From: Acidobacteriota bacterium | GTDB lineage: Bacteria; Acidobacteriota; Vicinamibacteria; Vicinamibacterales; UBA2999 | NCBI GenBank assembly: GCA_021730945.1 | Contig: JAKFYH010000007.1 | Coordinates: 50,934-114,933 of the forward strand | Direction: 5' to 3' | DNA length: 64,000 nucleotides | In this document: piece after piece, positions 60,349 to 64,000 of the stretch | Layout: every line of letters starts with the position of its first letter | Position numbering within the stretch: the stretch's first letter is position 1 | Program-made: the position numbers and the translations under genes | The notes under the pieces: model-generated | What the model saw: only the letters and a program-made list of their open reading frames with translations | Database searches by the model: none | Told to the model about the DNA's origin: nothing

Positions 60349-61238
60349 TGGCCTCGGTCAGCCTGCCCGCGTTCGCGAAAATCAACCTCGACTTACGGAT
60401 CCTCGGCACCCGCCCCGATGGGTATCACGATCTTCGCACCATCTTTCAGAGCCTGGCGCTGTTCGACAAGGTGACGGTGACGCGGCGGCGGGGGCCGATC
60501 GCAATTGCCTGCGATCAGGAGGACGTGCCGACCGATCGGCGCAACCTGGTATGGAAAGCCGCGTCGTTGTTGCACCGCGTCGCGACCGGCAAGGCGACGG
60601 CACCGCACGGCGTCGCCATTGACCTGCGCAAGCGCATTCCGATGCAGGCCGGCCTGGGGGGTGGCAGCGCCGATGCGGCCATGACGTTACTGGCGCTCAA
60701 CAAGCTCTGGAAGCTCGACCTCGACCCGGCCACGCTGGCGCGCGTCGGCGCCCGGCTGGGTGCCGATGTGCCCTATTTCCTGGTTGGCGGCACGTCACTC
60801 GGGTTGGGGCGTGGCGACGACATCTATCCGCTGGCCGACCTGCCGACCGTGCACGTGGTGATTCTGCGGCCCGGCTTTGGCGTGGCCACGGCCGATGCCT
60901 ACCGCTGGTTCGACGAGGAGGCGCGCCGGCTGCGCGAACCGGCACCACGGGCCTATCCGGCCGGGTGGCCGCCGTGGGCGGCCACCATTCGCAACGATCT
61001 GGAGGCGCCGGTCGTGCGGCACCATCCCGCGATTGCACGGATTCGCCAGTCGTTGCTCGATGCCGGGGCGAATTTCGCTGCCATGTCGGGGTCTGGTTCC
61101 GCGGTCTTCGGGCTGTTTGACCGGGCCGAGGCGGCCCGGCGCACCGCCGCCGACCTGGCGCGGCCTGGCTGGCTGACGCTGTACACCCGGACCATGGCCC
61201 GGCGCGAGTATGCCCGGCGGGTTGCCGCCGGTCTGTAA
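60348..61238 (+). CDS. ispE: 4-diphosphocytidyl-2-C-methyl-D-erythritol kinase
   Basis: 296 residues, GHMP kinase: AFAKINLDLRILGTRPDGYHDL (substrate-binding Lys), IPMQAGLGGGSADAAMTLLALN (ATP-binding glycine loop) and MSGSGSAVFGLF. It makes the fourth step of the MEP isoprenoid pathway. ATG overlaps the lolB-like stop. Confidence 0.94.
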   Translation: MASVSLPAFAKINLDLRILGTRPDGYHDLRTIFQSLALFDKVTVTRRRGPIAIACDQEDVPTDRRNLVWKAASLLHRVATGKATAPHGVAIDLRKRIPMQAGLGGGSADAAMTLLALNKLWKLDLDPATLARVGARLGADVPYFLVGGTSLGLGRGDDIYPLADLPTVHVVILRPGFGVATADAYRWFDEEARRLREPAPRAYPAGWPPWAATIRNDLEAPVVRHHPAIARIRQSLLDAGANFAAMSGSGSAVFGLFDRAEAARRTAADLARPGWLTLYTRTMARREYARRVAAGL

Positions 61239-61243
61239 ACTCG

Positions 61244-61251
61244 TATACGAT
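61244..61251 (+). promoter_or_regulatory. Probable -10 region of the tRNA-Gln gene
   Basis: TATACGAT (containing TAnnnT as TACGAT, 61246-61251) lies 20 bases before the mature 5' end of the tRNA, a normal distance for a short 5' leader removed by RNase P. Confidence 0.45.
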
Positions 61252-61271
61252 AAGTGTTTGCCCCGGGGTGT

Positions 61272-61346
61272 TGGGGCGTGGCCAAGCGGTAAGGCGCCGG
61301 CCTTTGGAGCCGGTATTCGAAGGTTCGAATCCTTCCGCCCCAACCA
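61272..61346 (+). tRNA. tRNA-Gln (anticodon TTG)
   Basis: 75 bases with the 3' CCA encoded. The acceptor stem TGGGGCG pairs with CGCCCCA; the anticodon stem CCGGC/GCCGG holds loop CTTTGGA, giving anticodon TTG. The T arm has GGTTCGAATCC. A transcript continues toward prs. Confidence 0.96.
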
Positions 61347-61462
61347 TTCTATTGGAGCGCCACCACTAGTGTTTCTCGGGCGGACGCGTCGCTCGCGGCA
61401 CACGGGCGTCGTTCCGGAGAACGGCCCGCAGGGCAATTGACTTAGGTTCCACTGAAGCGAAC

Positions 61463-62416
61463 ATGCGACCAACGGGTTTCGGCGATCTGAAAATCTTCTC
61501 AGGCAGTGCTCATCCGCAGTTGACGGCTGAGATTGCCGAGTTCCTTGGCGTGGAACTCGGACAGGCACGCCTGCGCCGGTTTCCCGACTCGGAAGTGTCG
61601 TTTCAGATCGACGAGAACATCCGCGGCACCGACGTGTTCATCGTCCAGCCGACCTGCGCTCCGGTGGATTCCCACCTGATGGAGCTGATGATCATGACCG
61701 ACGCGTTTCGCCGTTCGTCGGCGGCGCGGATTACCGCGGTCATCCCGTATTACGGCTACGCCCGCCAGGATCGCAAGGACAAGCCGCGCGTGCCGATTTC
61801 CGCCAAGCTGGTGGCCAACGTGCTCACCGCCTCGGGCGTCAACCGCGTGCTGACGATGGACCTGCACAAGGCGCAGATCCAGGGTTTCTTCGACCTGCCG
61901 GTCGACCACCTGTTCGCGGCGCCGGTGATCATCGACTACCTGTCGCGCCAGTCCTACGAGCGGCTCACCATCGTGGCGCCCGACGCCGGCGGCGCCGAGC
62001 GTGCCCGCGCGTATGCCAAGCGCCTCGACGCTGAGCTGGCCGTGATCGACAAGCGCCGCAGTGAAGATGGCACCGCCGAAGTGATGAACGTGATCGGCGA
62101 AGTCGAAGGCCGCACCTGCGTGATTGCCGACGACATCATCGACACCGCCGGCACCATCCAGAAGGCGGCACAGGCGCTCAAGGATTCCGGCGCCGAGCGC
62201 GTGCTGGCGTGCGCCATTCACGGCGTGCTGTCGGGTCCGGCGATCGATCGGATTGAAAAGGCGCCGATCGACAAGCTGATTATCACCAACACGATTCCGC
62301 TGACCGCGGATCGCGCCAAGTGCCAGAAGATCGTGGTGCTGTCGGTGGCACGCCTGCTCGGCCAGGCCATCCGCAGCATTCATGAAGAAACCTCCGTCTC
62401 GTCGTTGTTTGTGTAG
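61463..62416 (+). CDS. prs: Ribose-phosphate pyrophosphokinase
   Basis: 317 residues, making PRPP from ribose 5-phosphate and ATP. DLKIFSGSAHPQLTAEIAEFLG, RDQ-like PYYGYARQDRKDKPRVPIS, TMDLHKAQIQGFFD and the PRPP loop VIADDIIDTAGTIQKAA are all intact. ATG with weak GAAG upstream. A GC-rich hairpin follows. Confidence 0.96.
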   Translation: MRPTGFGDLKIFSGSAHPQLTAEIAEFLGVELGQARLRRFPDSEVSFQIDENIRGTDVFIVQPTCAPVDSHLMELMIMTDAFRRSSAARITAVIPYYGYARQDRKDKPRVPISAKLVANVLTASGVNRVLTMDLHKAQIQGFFDLPVDHLFAAPVIIDYLSRQSYERLTIVAPDAGGAERARAYAKRLDAELAVIDKRRSEDGTAEVMNVIGEVEGRTCVIADDIIDTAGTIQKAAQALKDSGAERVLACAIHGVLSGPAIDRIEKAPIDKLIITNTIPLTADRAKCQKIVVLSVARLLGQAIRSIHEETSVSSLFV

Positions 62417-62426
62417 TTCGTTCGGA

Positions 62427-62472
62427 GAGCGGGGGCTTCCGCCCCCGCTTCGGCGACGGCTGAAGCCATCGC
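62427..62472 (+). terminator. Double hairpin between prs and the L25 gene
   Basis: The stem AGCGGGGGC-TTCC-GCCCCCGCT (62427-62448) has 9 bp and a tight loop. A second, GGCGACGGCT-GA-AGCCATCGCC (62451-62472), has 10 pairs with one mismatch. There is no T tract, so termination would need Rho or be incomplete; read-through into the L25 gene is possible. Confidence 0.5.
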
Positions 62473-62540
62473 CCTCCGCGGTTTAACTATCGGTAAAGGG
62501 TGTAGGCCGCGGCCGAAGCCCGAGGAAGGTCAGTCAGGTC

Positions 62541-63269
62541 ATGGAAGCCATTCTCGACGCAGTCAAGCGCAATACCCGGGGCAAGAACGAAGCACGGCGG
62601 CTTCGCGTTGCCGGCCAGATTCCGGCCGTGGTCTACGGCGCGCAGAAGGCGGGCGACGCCCCCGCGCCGGAAGCGGTCGCGGTCGACCCCAAGCCGTTCA
62701 TGCGCATCCTGCATTCGAGCTCGGGTCTTAACACCCTGATTACGCTCAAGATTGCCGATGGCAACCAGGCCCGCGTCCTGGTGCGTAACGTGCAGCTCGA
62801 CCCGGTCACGCATCACCTGCTCCACGCCGACTTCTACCGCGTCAACATGGACCGCAAGATCACGGTCACGGTGCCGATTACCCTGCGCGGCGACGCCCGC
62901 GGCGTGAAGCAGGACGGCGGCATCCTCGACTTCGTGCACCGCGAGATCGAAGTCGAAGTGCTCCCGGCCGAGATTCCGAACTCGATCGAGATCGACGTCA
63001 CCGATCTGGGCATTGGCGGCGCCATTCACGTGCGCGACGTGGCGGCCAATGCCGCCTGGACGCCGGTCACCGATCCCGACCTCATGCTGGTCCACGTGAT
63101 CACGATCAAGGTCGCGGAAGAGACCCCGGCCGCGGGTGCCGACGGCGCAGCGGCGCCGGCCGGCGGCGCGGCTGAGCCCGAAGTGGCCAAGAAGGGCAAG
63201 ACCGACAAGGACGGCGAGGCCAAGCCCGCGGGCAAGGACGACAAGAAGAAGGACGAGAAGAAGAAGTAA
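62541..63269 (+). CDS. rplY: 50S ribosomal protein L25/general stress protein Ctc
   Basis: 242 residues. The L25 domain (residues 1-95) binds 5S rRNA (TRGKNEARRLRVAGQIPAVVYG), and the TL5/CTC C-terminal domain spans about 100-195 (HADFYRVNMDRKITVTVPITLRGDARGVKQDGGILDFVHREIEVEVLPAEIPNSIEIDV). A low-complexity tail of Ala, Gly and Lys (about 200-242) ends in DDKKKDEKKK and is probably disordered. Confidence 0.93.
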   Translation: MEAILDAVKRNTRGKNEARRLRVAGQIPAVVYGAQKAGDAPAPEAVAVDPKPFMRILHSSSGLNTLITLKIADGNQARVLVRNVQLDPVTHHLLHADFYRVNMDRKITVTVPITLRGDARGVKQDGGILDFVHREIEVEVLPAEIPNSIEIDVTDLGIGGAIHVRDVAANAAWTPVTDPDLMLVHVITIKVAEETPAAGADGAAAPAGGAAEPEVAKKGKTDKDGEAKPAGKDDKKKDEKKK

Positions 63270-63271
63270 GG

Positions 63272-63307
63272 GGAACCGGGAGTCGCCAACCGGGAGTCGG
63301 GAGTCGC
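63272..63307 (+). repeat. GGGAGTCG direct repeats before pth
   Basis: The spacer is made of ACCGGGAGTCG twice and a further GGGAGTCG, running directly into the pth ATG. It leaves no clear Shine-Dalgarno other than the repeat itself (GGGAG). Confidence 0.5.
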
Positions 63308-63895
63308 ATGAAGCTCATTGTTGGCCTCGGCAATCCTGGTCCCGAATACCGCGACACCCGTCACAACGTGGGCTTTCTCGTCGCCGACGAGATGGCCCGC
63401 CGGTGGCAGCTGTCCGATGCGTGGCGTGAGAAGTTCGAGGCGCTGCACGTCAGGACGACAATGGGCGACGCGGCGGTTATTGTCGCCAAGCCGCTGACGT
63501 TCATGAACCTCAGCGGGCAGGCAGTGGCCGGGCTCGCGGCGTTCTACAAGATCGACCCGGCCGATGTGCTGGTGGTGACCGACGATGTGGCGTTGCCGCT
63601 GGGACGGTTGCGGGCGCGCCCCGAAGGGGGCGCCGGCGGGCACAACGGCTTGAAGTCGATCATCGAGCACCTCGGCACGCCGGCGTTTCCCCGCCTGCGG
63701 GTGGGGGTGGGCCGCGGCGACGATCGCCGCGACCTGGCGGATCACGTGCTCGGCCGGTTCGAGACCGGCGAGCGCGACACAGTTTCGGCGGCCGTGCTGC
63801 GGGCCGCCGATGCCGCGGAGAAATTTCTCTCCGACGGCATCGAACGCGTGATGAGCGCGTTCAACGCAGCGACACCAACGGACCCGGCGGAATAA
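63308..63895 (+). CDS. pth: Peptidyl-tRNA hydrolase
   Basis: 195 residues: MKLIVGLGNPGPEYRDTRHNVGFLVAD with the catalytic His (RHNVGF), KPLTFMNLSGQAVAG, VTDDVALPLGRLRARPEGGAGGHNGLKSIIEHLGTPAFPRLRVGVGR. It frees tRNA from stalled peptidyl-tRNA. Same order as the conserved rplY/ctc-pth pair in many bacteria. Confidence 0.95.
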   Translation: MKLIVGLGNPGPEYRDTRHNVGFLVADEMARRWQLSDAWREKFEALHVRTTMGDAAVIVAKPLTFMNLSGQAVAGLAAFYKIDPADVLVVTDDVALPLGRLRARPEGGAGGHNGLKSIIEHLGTPAFPRLRVGVGRGDDRRDLADHVLGRFETGERDTVSAAVLRAADAAEKFLSDGIERVMSAFNAATPTDPAE

Positions 63896-63919
63896 GCTGC
63901 CGGGGATCCTTGCCACCGT

Positions 63920-63992
63920 AAGGTGAGCCGGGCGACGGCGGGTCAGGCAGGTAGGGCCGGCAGGGTCGGTAGGGCTGGTAAGGCTGGTAGGG
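63920..63992 (+). repeat. GGTAGGGCT 9-mer repeats at the right edge
   Basis: After the pth stop, imperfect 9-base units such as GGTAGGGCC, GGCAGGGTC, GGTAGGGCT and GGTAAGGCT run toward the window edge, with no gene seen. This is a third family of 9-base-period spacer repeats in the window. Confidence 0.6.
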
Positions 63993-64000
63993 AGCAATCC

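Overview
This 64 kb window is GC-rich chromosomal DNA from a Gram-negative bacterium, most probably an Acidobacteriota (Vicinamibacteria-like). That placement is inferred from the mix of protein families (propeller hybrid kinase, Lhr-type helicase, MXAN_5187-like protein, fused NuoEF, LPS-type heptose genes) and was not tested phylogenetically. No rRNA, CRISPR array, prophage or plasmid functions were seen. One tRNA gene, tRNA-Gln(TTG), is present.

Layout. 1-8.7 kb: mixed housekeeping genes (Tat-exported zinc ribbon, M20 amidohydrolase, SDR, lipoprotein, MgtE-like transporter, pseudouridine synthase, YajQ, response regulator, TerC, FdhD). 8.6-13.2 kb: a large Lhr-like helicase. 13.5-16.4 kb: a membrane PDZ-GAF-Ser/Thr kinase. 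16.5-28.9 kb: respiratory complex I genes in the order nuoA-B-C-(gmhA)-D-EF-H-J-K-L-M-N, with no nuoG or nuoI. 29-36.6 kb: a signalling block (propeller hybrid histidine kinase, CheY-like regulator, GAF-SpoIIE phosphatase, GGDEF cyclase), followed by selA. 38-42.6 kb: small conserved genes, cspA, purH, a DUF2306 protein and an ACT protein. 42.6-49.3 kb: an accessory region holding a chromosomal integron (intI, putative attI, two gene cassettes each ending in a recognisable attC), then a MazF-like remnant and further same-strand genes. 49.4-54.1 kb: small detoxification-type enzymes. 54.1-57.5 kb: an LPS-type module on the minus strand (heptose kinase, O-antigen ligase, GT9, Trm112-like). 57.5-63.9 kb: a TPR protein and the conserved run lolB-like, ispE, tRNA-Gln, prs, rplY/ctc, pth.

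Strongest observations. (1) An integron whose integrase points the same way as its cassettes, with attC sites that fold with one extrahelical base each. (2) A 125-bp element with perfect 24-bp terminal inverted repeats that supplies the C-terminal tail of NuoM. (3) A dispersed repeat found in two spacers and again in frame inside PurH, plus 9-nt-period repeats, one in frame inside NuoL. (4) TAnnnT -10 boxes 5-11 nt before many start codons without a Shine-Dalgarno, suggesting common leaderless transcription of core genes. (5) An intrinsic terminator between the cspA promoter and its start codon, which looks like an attenuator.
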